Shown one piece after another: positions 34,232 through 40,900 of a DNA stretch of 40,900 nucleotides. Within the stretch, counting starts at the first letter, position 1, and every line of letters starts with the position of its first letter. This DNA is from Candidatus Binatus sp. (GTDB lineage Bacteria > Desulfobacterota > Binatia > Binatales > Binataceae): the NCBI RefSeq assembly GCF_036567905.1, contig NZ_DATCTO010000085.1:1-40900 (forward strand). Direction: 5' to 3'. The notes beneath the pieces are model-generated. The model was not told the origin of the DNA, did not search any database, and worked only from the letters and a program-made list of their open reading frames with translations. Made by a program: the position numbers and the translations under genes.

Positions 34232-35485
34232 ATGAGCCGTAAGGAAATCTACGAGATCGGCCAGGTGCCCCCAATCGGGCACGTGCCAAAACAAATGTAC
34301 GCGCAGGTAATCCGCGCGGAGAGATTCGGCGACCCCAAGCACGCATTCAAGATCGAGAAGATCGCCGTGCCGGAAATCCGCGCCGACGAAGTGCTGATTT
34401 ACGTGATGGCGGCGGGTGTGAATTTCAACAACGTGTGGGCGGCGCTCGGCTCGCCGCTCGACGTGATCGCCGCGCGCAAGAAAGCCAACTACGACCATTC
34501 GGATTTTCATATCGGCGGCAGCGACGCGTCGGGGATCGTCTATGCCGTCGGCCGCGACGTGCACAACGTCAAGGTCGGCGACCGCGTCGTGATTCATTGC
34601 GGCGTTTGGGACCGCAACTCGCCCGCGGTGCGGGGCGGCGACGATCCGATGTACGACCCGTCGTTCAAGATTTGGGGTTACGAAACCAACTGGGGAAGCT
34701 TCGCGCAGTTCGCGCGCGTGCAGGCGCATCAGTGCATGCCCAAGGCCAGGCATCTCACCTGGGAAGAAGCAGCGGGGCCGACCCTGGTGGGCGCAACCGC
34801 GTTCCGGATGCTGATGGGATGGCCGCCGCACGTCGTGCGCCGCGGCGACGTTGTCCTGATTTGGGGCGCGTCGGGCGGCCTGGGATGCATGGCGATTCAG
34901 ATCGTCAAGGCCGAAGGCGGAATTCCAGTCGGCATCGTCGGCGACGATCGCAAAATCGATTACTGCGTCAGGCTCGGCGCCAAGGGCTGCATCAATCGGA
35001 AAAAACATCTGCATTGGGGCATGATGCCGCATTGGAAGGAAACCGCGGCGTACAACAAGTGGGCCGCGCAATGCCGCGGGTTTGGCAAAGCGATCTGGGA
35101 CATCGTCGGCGAGCGGAAAAATCCGCGCATCGTATTCGAGCATCCCGGCGAAGACACCATTTCAACTTCCGTGTTCGTCTGCGACACGGGCGGAATGGTC
35201 GTGATCTGCGCCGGCACCACCGGCTACAACGCGGTGGTGGACCTGCGCTACTTGTGGATGCGGCAGAAGCGCCTGCAGGGCTCGCACTTCGCCAACGACG
35301 AGCAGGCCTACGCCTTCAATCAGCTCGTGCTCGACGGCAAGATCGATCCATGCGTCGCCAGGATCTACCGATTCGACGAGATCCCGGAATGCCACCAGGC
35401 GATGCATGAAAATCGCGCGCCCGAGGGCAAGATGGTGGCGCTGGTCGGCGCACCGACGCCCGGCCTGAAGGATCTCCCGGCGTAA
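34232..35485 (+). CDS. ccr: Crotonyl-CoA carboxylase/reductase-type enzyme (MDR superfamily)
   Basis: Ccr converts crotonyl-CoA, CO2 and NADPH to ethylmalonyl-CoA, the key step of the ethylmalonyl-CoA pathway. The 417 residues follow Ccr closely: [19 protein letters not shown] (6-24), [77 protein letters not shown], the NADP loop WGASGGLG (211-218), [19 protein letters not shown], and [12 protein letters not shown]2-pocket residues described for Kitasatospora Ccr are recognisable: E151 preceded by Y150 (Phe there), an Asn in VNFNN, and H304 in EHPGE. No catalytic-zinc cysteines are seen, as expected. ATG 34232 has only AAAAGA upstream. Divergent from the MaoC/dehydrogenase/CitE operon. Confidence 0.9.
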   Translation: MSRKEIYEIGQVPPIGHVPKQMYAQVIRAERFGDPKHAFKIEKIAVPEIRADEVLIYVMAAGVNFNNVWAALGSPLDVIAARKKANYDHSDFHIGGSDASGIVYAVGRDVHNVKVGDRVVIHCGVWDRNSPAVRGGDDPMYDPSFKIWGYETNWGSFAQFARVQAHQCMPKARHLTWEEAAGPTLVGATAFRMLMGWPPHVVRRGDVVLIWGASGGLGCMAIQIVKAEGGIPVGIVGDDRKIDYCVRLGAKGCINRKKHLHWGMMPHWKETAAYNKWAAQCRGFGKAIWDIVGERKNPRIVFEHPGEDTISTSVFVCDTGGMVVICAGTTGYNAVVDLRYLWMRQKRLQGSHFANDEQAYAFNQLVLDGKIDPCVARIYRFDEIPECHQAMHENRAPEGKMVALVGAPTPGLKDLPA

Positions 35486-35546
35486 CGCGAAATCACCGGC
35501 GCGCTGTTCCGCGCGTCCGATCCTCGACTACAATCGGGACACGACG

Positions 35547-38420
35547 ATGGTTTCGCTCGATTCGGTAAAACTCGAACTCGCCCGCCAGGTCGAAGGCGAA
35601 GTCCGCTTCGACGCCGGCACTCGCGCCGCCTACGCGACCGACGCATCGAACTATCGCCAGGTGCCGGTGGGCGTGGTGATTCCGCGACACGAAGGCGACG
35701 TGATCGCGGCGCTTTCGATCGCACGCGAAAACTCGATGCCGATTCTCGCGCGCGGCGGCGGAACCAGCCTCGCCGGCCAGGCGTGCAACGCCGCGCTGGT
35801 GCTCGATTTCTCGAAGTACATGAATCGAGTCATCGCGATCGACCCCGGCGCGCGCGTCGCACGGGTCGAACCCGGCGCGATCCAGAGCCATCTCAACGCC
35901 GCGCTGGCGCCGCACGGCCTGTTCTTCGCCCCCGATCCATCGACGAAAGATCGATGCACCGTCGGCGGCATGATTGGCAATAACTCATGCGGCGCGCATT
36001 CGGCGGCCTACGGCAAGACCGTCGATAACGTCGAGGCGCTGGAAGTCATCCTTTACGACGGAACGCAGCTTTCGTTGACCGGTCCGATTGCCGACGCGGA
36101 GCTTGGCGCGGTAATCGCGCGCGGCGGCCGCGAAGGCGAGCTTTACTCGGCCGTCCGCGAGCTTCGCGATCAATCCGCCGATTCCGTGCGCGCTCATTTC
36201 CCCAAGCTTCCGCGCCGCGTCTCGGGCTACAACCTCGACGAGCTGATGCCGGAGCGGGGCTTCAACCTTGCCCGCGCAATCGTTGGCTCGGAGGGTACGC
36301 TCGCCGCGATCATCCGCGCGACCATTCGAGCCGTGCCGCGCCCGAACCAGCTTGGGCTGGTCGTGCTCGGATTCGACGACATATTCATTGCGGCGGATCA
36401 AACGCCATGGCTGCTCGAGCATCGCCCCGAAGCGCTGGAAGGCTTCGATGAGAATCTTCCCGAGTTCGCGCGCATCAAGGCGATGCCGGGCGTGCGATTT
36501 CTGCCCGCCGGCCGCGCTTTTCTGCTCGTCGAGCTGGGCGGCGCGTCGCAAGACGAAGCGCGCGAGCGCGCGCAACGCGTGATCGCCCAGGCGCGCGGGC
36601 TGCGCGAATGCATCGGCGCCGCTTACCTTGCCGACGCGCGGGAGCAGGCCGCGGTCTGGCAGATTCGCGAGTCGGGGCTCGGCTCGAGCGCGTTCATCCC
36701 GGGCCGCCCGCGCAGTTGGCCGGGCGCCGAAGACTCCGCGGTGCCTCCCGCCAGGCTCGGCGCGTTTCTGCGCGGCTTCGATCGCATCCTCACCAGCCAC
36801 AGCCTCAGAGTGGCGACCTACTACGGACATTTCGGCGAAGGATGCGTTCACGCGCGCGTCAATTTCGATTTGGCCAGCGCGCCCGGCATCGCGACGTTCC
36901 GCGCGGCGATGATCGAGCTCGGCGAACTCGTTGTGAATCTGGGAGGTTCGCTCTCGGGCGAGCACGGCGACGGGTTGGCGCGCTCCGAGTTGCTGCCGAT
37001 GATGTTCCGGCCCGAGCTGATCGACGCGTTTCGCGATTTCAAGCGAATCTTCGATCCCGATTCGATGATGAATCCGGGCGTGATTGTCGATCCGCATCCG
37101 CTCGACTCGCACCTGAAGCTGGGCGCGAACTATCGGCCGCGCGAAATCGCCACGCACTTCAACTTCAGGGCCGAAGACGGACTGGCGGGTGCGGCGCTCA
37201 GATGCGTCGGAATCGGAAAATGCCGAAAGACCGAGGCGGGTACGATGTGCCCGTCGTACATGGCGACGCGCGAGGAAATCCATTCGACCCGCGGACGCGC
37301 GCGGATCCTGTTCGAGGCTTTGACCACCGACCTGTTGCCCGGGGGTTTCGCCGATCCGGCGCTGCGCGACGCGCTGGATTTGTGTCTGTCGTGCAAGGGA
37401 TGCAGGAGCGAGTGTCCGTCGTCGGTGGATATGGCGGCGTACCGCGCGGAATTTTTCTTCAACTACTATCGAAGTCATCGGCGTCCGCTTTCGTCGGCGT
37501 TCTTTGGCAAACTGCACGAAGTCGCGCGGCTCGTGTCATACGCGCCGTCGATCGCCAACGCCCTGGCGCACGCGCCGATTGCGGGCAGCGTCGTGAAAAA
37601 GGCGCTCGCGATTCATCCGGATCGTGAATTGCCGCGTTTTGCGCGGCGGACCTTCCGCTCATGGTTCGAGCGCAGGGCGGCTCCCAGACCAGGCGGGCGC
37701 GAAGTCGTGCTCTTTCCCGACACCTTCAACAACTTTTTCGAGCCGCACGTCGCAATCGCCGCGGTCGAAGTCCTGGAGCGGGCCGGATTTCGCGTGATCA
37801 TTCCGCGACATCAGCTATGCTGCGGCCGCCCGCTCTACGATCAGGGGATGCTGGAGCAGGCGAAGGCGCGCCTGAGCGACGTGATGGCGGCGCTCGACCC
37901 GTTCGTCGCGGTGGGTATTCCGATCGTCGGACTGGAGCCGAGTTGCATCCTGACTTTTCGCGACGAGTTGCCGTCGTTGTTCCCCGACGACGCGCGGGCC
38001 AACGCGCTCGCGTCGAATGCATTGCTGCTCGACGAGCTGCTGGTCCGCGAGGGGGATAATTTCGCGCCTCCCGAGCTGCGCAGGCGCACAATCGTGCAGG
38101 GGCATTGTCATCAGAAGGCAATCGCGGGAATCGGCGACGAGGTCACGCTGCTGTCACGCGCGGCCGGCGCGCAACTCGAGGTGCTCGACGCGGGATGTTG
38201 CGGGATGGCGGGAGCGTTCGGCTACGACCGCGAGCATTTCGAGGTATCGAAAGCGATCGGCGCGAGAGTTTTGATTCCAGCGATCGAAAAGGCGCCGCCA
38301 GAGGCGATCATCGTTGCCGACGGGTTCTCGTGCCGCTCGCAGATTCGCCATTTCTGCCCGTCGCGGCGCCCGATGCATCTGGCGGAGGTGCTGAACCTGA
38401 CGGCTGGCGAACAAGAATAA
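35547..38420 (+). CDS. Fused FAD-linked oxidase and 4Fe-4S/CCG-domain dehydrogenase
   Basis: A 957-residue flavin/iron-sulfur oxidoreductase of the D-lactate/glycolate dehydrogenase group, joining what are often separate GlcD- and GlcF-like chains. Domains in order: FAD-binding PCMH domain (residues about 40-220, ARGGGTSLAGQ, GGMIGNNSCGAHSAAYG), FAD-linked oxidase C-terminal domain (250-530, YYGHFGEGCVHARVN, EHGDGLARSE), two 4Fe-4S motifs (C553-region CVGIGKCRKTEAGTMCPSY; C612-region CLSCKGCRSECPSS), and two CCG heterodisulfide-reductase-like domains (HQLCCGRP at about 757, DAGCCGMAG at about 883). It would oxidise a 2-hydroxyacid and pass electrons through the clusters to the quinone pool. 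The glyoxylate-producing neighbours make glycolate, malate-like or lactate substrates reasonable, but this is inference. It starts 61 bases after ccr. Confidence 0.92.
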   Translation: MVSLDSVKLELARQVEGEVRFDAGTRAAYATDASNYRQVPVGVVIPRHEGDVIAALSIARENSMPILARGGGTSLAGQACNAALVLDFSKYMNRVIAIDPGARVARVEPGAIQSHLNAALAPHGLFFAPDPSTKDRCTVGGMIGNNSCGAHSAAYGKTVDNVEALEVILYDGTQLSLTGPIADAELGAVIARGGREGELYSAVRELRDQSADSVRAHFPKLPRRVSGYNLDELMPERGFNLARAIVGSEGTLAAIIRATIRAVPRPNQLGLVVLGFDDIFIAADQTPWLLEHRPEALEGFDENLPEFARIKAMPGVRFLPAGRAFLLVELGGASQDEARERAQRVIAQARGLRECIGAAYLADAREQAAVWQIRESGLGSSAFIPGRPRSWPGAEDSAVPPARLGAFLRGFDRILTSHSLRVATYYGHFGEGCVHARVNFDLASAPGIATFRAAMIELGELVVNLGGSLSGEHGDGLARSELLPMMFRPELIDAFRDFKRIFDPDSMMNPGVIVDPHPLDSHLKLGANYRPREIATHFNFRAEDGLAGAALRCVGIGKCRKTEAGTMCPSYMATREEIHSTRGRARILFEALTTDLLPGGFADPALRDALDLCLSCKGCRSECPSSVDMAAYRAEFFFNYYRSHRRPLSSAFFGKLHEVARLVSYAPSIANALAHAPIAGSVVKKALAIHPDRELPRFARRTFRSWFERRAAPRPGGREVVLFPDTFNNFFEPHVAIAAVEVLERAGFRVIIPRHQLCCGRPLYDQGMLEQAKARLSDVMAALDPFVAVGIPIVGLEPSCILTFRDELPSLFPDDARANALASNALLLDELLVREGDNFAPPELRRRTIVQGHCHQKAIAGIGDEVTLLSRAAGAQLEVLDAGCCGMAGAFGYDREHFEVSKAIGARVLIPAIEKAPPEAIIVADGFSCRSQIRHFCPSRRPMHLAEVLNLTAGEQE

Positions 38421-38490
38421 GAGTGTAAAGCGCGGATAAAAGAAATGCCGGCGGCTGCGATAGTCTCGCCGGACCAAGGAGTCCAGAAAG

Positions 38491-39489
38491 ATGCGGCTGG
38501 GAATCACCATCCCGTTCGAACCGTTTAGGAGCGCCCACTTCGCCGAGCTGGTGCGCACCGCAGATCGATGCGGCTACACCGACGCGTGGTCGTATGAATC
38601 GTTCTCGAGCGACGCGTTTACACCGCTTGCCGCGGCGGCGATGCTCAGCGACAAGATGCGCCTGGGATGCGCGATCATTCCGGTGTTCACGCGGCCGGCG
38701 CCGCTGATTGCGATGTCGGCGGTCACCCTCAACGAGCTTGCGGGCGGCCGTTTTATCCTGGGGCTGGGAATCTCGACGCCGAATATCGTCGAGCAGTGGA
38801 TGGGCGTGCCGTTTCGCAAGCCGGTTACGATGATGCGCGAGACGGTGGAAGCGTTGCGCGCAATTTTTCGCGGCGAGAAGCTCACCATGGCGGGCACGAT
38901 GGTCAAGATAAACGGTTTCCGGCTCGATGCGCCGATTACGCATCCGCCGAAAATCTATATCGGTGCGCAGGGCGCCAGGATGCTGCGCCTGGCGGGCGAG
39001 CTGGGCGACGGCGTGATCGTCAATTTCATCACACCCGAGACGGTCGCGCCGATGCTGGACAATACCCGCGAAGCGATGCGCGCGGCCGGCAAAGACCCCG
39101 CCGGGCTGGACGTGGTGTGCAGAATAATCGTCGCGGTGGATGAGGACGAAAAGGTCGTGCGAAATCTGTTCCGGCGGTCGCTGACGGCCTACGTGACGGT
39201 GCCGCAGTACAACAAGTTCTTTCGCGAGATCGGCTACGACAAGGAAGCAACGATTGCGATCGATGCGTGGAACGCCGGCGATCGCAACAAAGCGCTCGAG
39301 ACGATTCCCGACGAGATGGTCGAGAAAATTTTCGTGTTCGGCACGGCAGAGAAATGCCGGCGCCGGCTGGAGGATTACGCGCGCGCGGGAATCACGACTA
39401 CGGCGTTGCAATTTGCGTCCTTCGCGAAGACGCCGGAAGAGCGCCGCGCAAAGATACTGCGCGCAATCGAGCGGCTGGCGGCGGTCTAA
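38491..39489 (+). CDS. Luciferase-like (possibly F420-dependent) oxidoreductase
   Basis: The 332-residue TIM-barrel protein belongs to the LLM family, which uses F420 or FMN. Landmarks are ITIPFEPFRSAHFAELVRTADRCGYTDAWSYESF written in two parts (MRLGITIPFEP; CGYTDAWSYESF), LGCAIIPVFTRPAPLIAMSA, ELAGGRFILGLGIST and PPKIYIGAQGARMLRLAGELGDG, all typical of the F420-binding branch. The cofactor is inferred by resemblance; no F420 biosynthesis gene is in the window. AAGGAG lies 11 bases upstream of the ATG. The neighbouring gene is the FAD/Fe-S oxidase (70-base gap), but shared function is not established. The substrate is unknown. Confidence 0.88.
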   Translation: MRLGITIPFEPFRSAHFAELVRTADRCGYTDAWSYESFSSDAFTPLAAAAMLSDKMRLGCAIIPVFTRPAPLIAMSAVTLNELAGGRFILGLGISTPNIVEQWMGVPFRKPVTMMRETVEALRAIFRGEKLTMAGTMVKINGFRLDAPITHPPKIYIGAQGARMLRLAGELGDGVIVNFITPETVAPMLDNTREAMRAAGKDPAGLDVVCRIIVAVDEDEKVVRNLFRRSLTAYVTVPQYNKFFREIGYDKEATIAIDAWNAGDRNKALETIPDEMVEKIFVFGTAEKCRRRLEDYARAGITTTALQFASFAKTPEERRAKILRAIERLAAV

Positions 39490-39517
39490 AGCAGGAGAAA
39501 AGCACCTGCACCCTCAC

Positions 39518-39558
39518 CCGCGCCAGAGGCGCGGCCTCTCCCGCAACAAAGCGGGAGA
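39518..39558. repeat. Double-hairpin intergenic repeat
   Basis: CCGCGCC-AGA-GGCGCGG (39518-39534) is followed by TCTCCCGC-AACAAA-GCGGGAGA (39537-39558), preceded by CACCCTCACCC. Such CCCTCACCC-type paired palindromes are common between genes of GC-rich bacteria. It lies 29 bases after the luciferase-like gene and may also help end its transcript. Confidence 0.6.
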
Positions 39559-39592
39559 AGCGGGTAAGCGGTGGCGCGGAACGCGGTGCCTT

Positions 39593-39630
39593 AAAAAGGC
39601 CGCGCCCGGCCGGGAGGAGACGGGGCGCGG
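39593..39630 (-). terminator. Intrinsic terminator of the Gly/Tyr-rich gene
   Basis: On the minus strand CCGCGCCC and GGGCGCGG form an 8-bp stem around a 15-nt loop, followed by CC and TTTTT. It lies 30 bases past the stop codon at 39660. Confidence 0.75.
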
Positions 39631-39659
39631 TGGTCGTCAGGAACGGATCAGATGCACAG

Positions 39660-40322
39660 TTATCGGACGAATTGCTGAAGCAGCGGCGCGAGCATCGAGC
39701 CTGAGCCGTAAGGCTGGCCGTAACCGCCATTGTATCCGCCGTTGTATCCGCCGTAGTTGTTGTACGCAGGCACTCCACCGTATCCACCCAGTCCACCAAG
39801 TAGTCCGCCGGCGTAAGGCGATCCGCCTGCACAGCCGCTACGGAATGCCCACTGATTCTGGCGGAGCAAATCATAGGCGGCCGCGGGATGCCCGGTGTTC
39901 CGGTCGCGATTATAGGTGTTCGTGATCCTCTGCGCTCTGGCGCAGTTCTGTCCGCCCCCATAACCAGCCCCATAACCAGCGCCATAACCAGGAGCGATAT
40001 AAGCGGGAGCCGGGTAGTAGCCGGGGTTGCCGTAGGTCTGGTAATCGTCGGCATCGCCCTCGCCGCGGTTCCATCCGTTGTGACCTCCGCGCCAGCCACC
40101 ACGAGCCGCGACCGCGTTGTTGCGGAACTCACGCCGAGCCACGGCAGCCGGGGCGAAATTGCGCGCCGGAGCATAGGAGCGCGCCGGCGCATTGAAAGAG
40201 CGTGATACACGCGCCGCGTGCGAATAGTTGTGAGCGTAGCGGTCCTTGGCAGCCGCCGTAATCGGCGTCGCAAGCATCGCGAGACCAACCAGCACCGTCA
40301 TCAGATTTCGCTTGGATTTCAT
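39660..40322 (-). CDS. Gly/Tyr-rich exported protein, function unknown
   Basis: Encodes 220 residues: a signal peptide (1-25, ending ITAAA), a basic Ala/Arg/Asn region (26-85), a stretch of short GYGAGYGAGYGGG-like repeats near 112-124, one ordered-looking segment with two cysteines (NCARAQRITNTYNRDRNTG ... FRSGCAG, about 126-165), then a Gly/Tyr/Asn tail (YNNYGGYNGGYNGGYGQPYG). Composition suggests a disordered surface or extracellular matrix protein rather than an enzyme; similar low-complexity exported proteins occur in many soil Gram-negatives. AGAGGT lies about 10 bases before the ATG. It is flanked by its own terminator and by a 225-base AT-richer upstream region. Family not recognised. 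Confidence 0.8.
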   Translation of the reverse strand: MKSKRNLMTVLVGLAMLATPITAAAKDRYAHNYSHAARVSRSFNAPARSYAPARNFAPAAVARREFRNNAVAARGGWRGGHNGWNRGEGDADDYQTYGNPGYYPAPAYIAPGYGAGYGAGYGGGQNCARAQRITNTYNRDRNTGHPAAAYDLLRQNQWAFRSGCAGGSPYAGGLLGGLGGYGGVPAYNNYGGYNGGYNGGYGQPYGSGSMLAPLLQQFVR

Positions 40323-40547
40323 TGTCGGTTACCTCTACCTGACTGAGAGAGCATTAAGGATGCCATCGAGCCGTTTCGAAAAACTCCCTGCAATGCACAT
40401 GGTCCTCACAACTATAGGTACGCCTTTGGCAAACTTGGGTTGCACTAATTCGGAATTAAAAAAACGAAAAACGTCAACGGAGAGAACAGGTTAACGCATG
40501 TTCAGGTTTGGACGGCGTGGAATAAACAAACGTTCAGACACGATCCG

Positions 40548-40826
40548 TCAGACGAAGGTGCGCCGCGCGAGGTAGTAGATGACGGCGCCGACGATCGCGT
40601 ACACGGCTATTCCCTCGAGCAGCGTCGCGCCGCTGGTGACGACGACCAGGCCGACGACGAGGACGGTGGCAACCACGGCTACCACCTGCTCGATGCGCTT
40701 CTCGCGCGCGCGGACCCGGACGACATGGCCGGTGATGCTCGCCCCGCAGTTGGGGCATACGCCGCCGCGCTTGACGACCACGTCGGCCTCGCAACTGGGG
40801 CATTCGATTTTCGTTCGCAGCGGCAT
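40548..40826 (-). CDS. Small zinc-ribbon membrane protein
   Basis: A 92-residue protein with an N-terminal zinc ribbon (C9-x2-C12 in CPSCEADV and C24-x2-C27 in CPNCGA) followed by a basic patch (RVRAREKRIEQ) and two hydrophobic segments (about 47-65 and 70-88). The layout fits a small inner-membrane protein with a cytoplasmic metal-binding head; no function can be named. The ATG at 40826 has no Shine-Dalgarno. It is divergent from a possible gene beginning at 40868. Confidence 0.75.
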   Translation of the reverse strand: MPLRTKIECPSCEADVVVKRGGVCPNCGASITGHVVRVRAREKRIEQVVAVVATVLVVGLVVVTSGATLLEGIAVYAIVGAVIYYLARRTFV

Positions 40827-40867
40827 CGCGGAGCAGGACCGACGGTTCCGGTAAAACGCTACGAGGT

Positions 40868-40900
40868 ATGCCCGCGATTGGCAAGATAGAAGCGGCGCGC
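40868..40900 (+). CDS. Possible start of a gene cut by the window end
   Basis: ATG with CGAGGT directly upstream opens a frame of 11 codons (MPAIGKIEAAR) that runs off the window. It is divergent from the zinc-ribbon gene. Too short to identify; the spacing of GAGG to the ATG is tighter than normal. Confidence 0.3.
   Translation, partial: MPAIGKIEAAR

Overview
The window is GC-rich bacterial chromosome, densely packed with genes and without insertion sequences, phage genes, rRNA or CRISPR. An outer membrane is implied by an RND efflux pump, FecR-type and barrel-like exported proteins, and many Sec signal peptides. The order tig-clpP-clpX-lon-HU is the one found in Proteobacteria and relatives. 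A proton-pumping pyrophosphatase, a crotonyl-CoA carboxylase/reductase-type enzyme, several acyl-CoA enzymes and a luciferase-like (possibly F420-dependent) oxidoreductase suggest a soil or sediment Gram-negative from a poorly cultured lineage. A Binatota- or Desulfobacterota-like genome would fit, but this is an inference from gene content and the sequence alone does not prove it.

Layout. Positions 1-5.4 kb (minus strand) hold a small cysteine-containing membrane protein, the membrane pyrophosphatase with a clear terminator, and two tandem exported beta-helix paralogues whose 22-residue rungs carry repeated Cys-Cys pairs. Positions 5.5-11.9 kb (plus) hold the protein quality-control block tig, clpP, clpX, lon, then HU, a strong terminator and tRNA-Val. 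Positions 12.0-17.8 kb (minus) hold a cupin, an acyl-CoA dehydrogenase, an MFS transporter and a large exported PQQ-propeller-like protein with a Thr-Pro linker and two ASH-type domains. A LOG-family gene (plus, 18.0-18.6 kb) converges on a minus-strand operon of RND pump, adaptor and an acetolactate decarboxylase that carries an N-terminal ribbon-helix-helix DNA-binding domain.

Positions 24.0-30.2 kb (minus) hold argC, an apparent envelope-signalling operon (FecR protein, barrel-like protein, CHASE2 adenylate cyclase), and tRNA-Asp followed at once by rplM-rpsI. Positions 30.7-35.5 kb hold an acyl-CoA cluster: MaoC, acyl-CoA dehydrogenase, MaoC and CitE/malyl-CoA lyase on the minus strand, divergent from a crotonyl-CoA carboxylase/reductase homologue. 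Together these resemble part of the ethylmalonyl-CoA pathway, with mesaconyl-CoA hydratase possibly made of two separate hot-dog subunits. Positions 35.5-39.5 kb (plus) hold a fused FAD/4Fe-4S 2-hydroxyacid dehydrogenase and a luciferase-like oxidoreductase. The window ends with a Gly/Tyr-rich exported protein, a small zinc-ribbon membrane protein and the first codons of a possible plus-strand gene.

The most unusual items are the ribbon-helix-helix/acetolactate decarboxylase fusion at the end of the efflux operon, the cysteine-laddered beta-helix pair, and the two-subunit MaoC arrangement beside ccr and the malyl-CoA lyase homologue. All function calls are by reading motifs; no database search was run.
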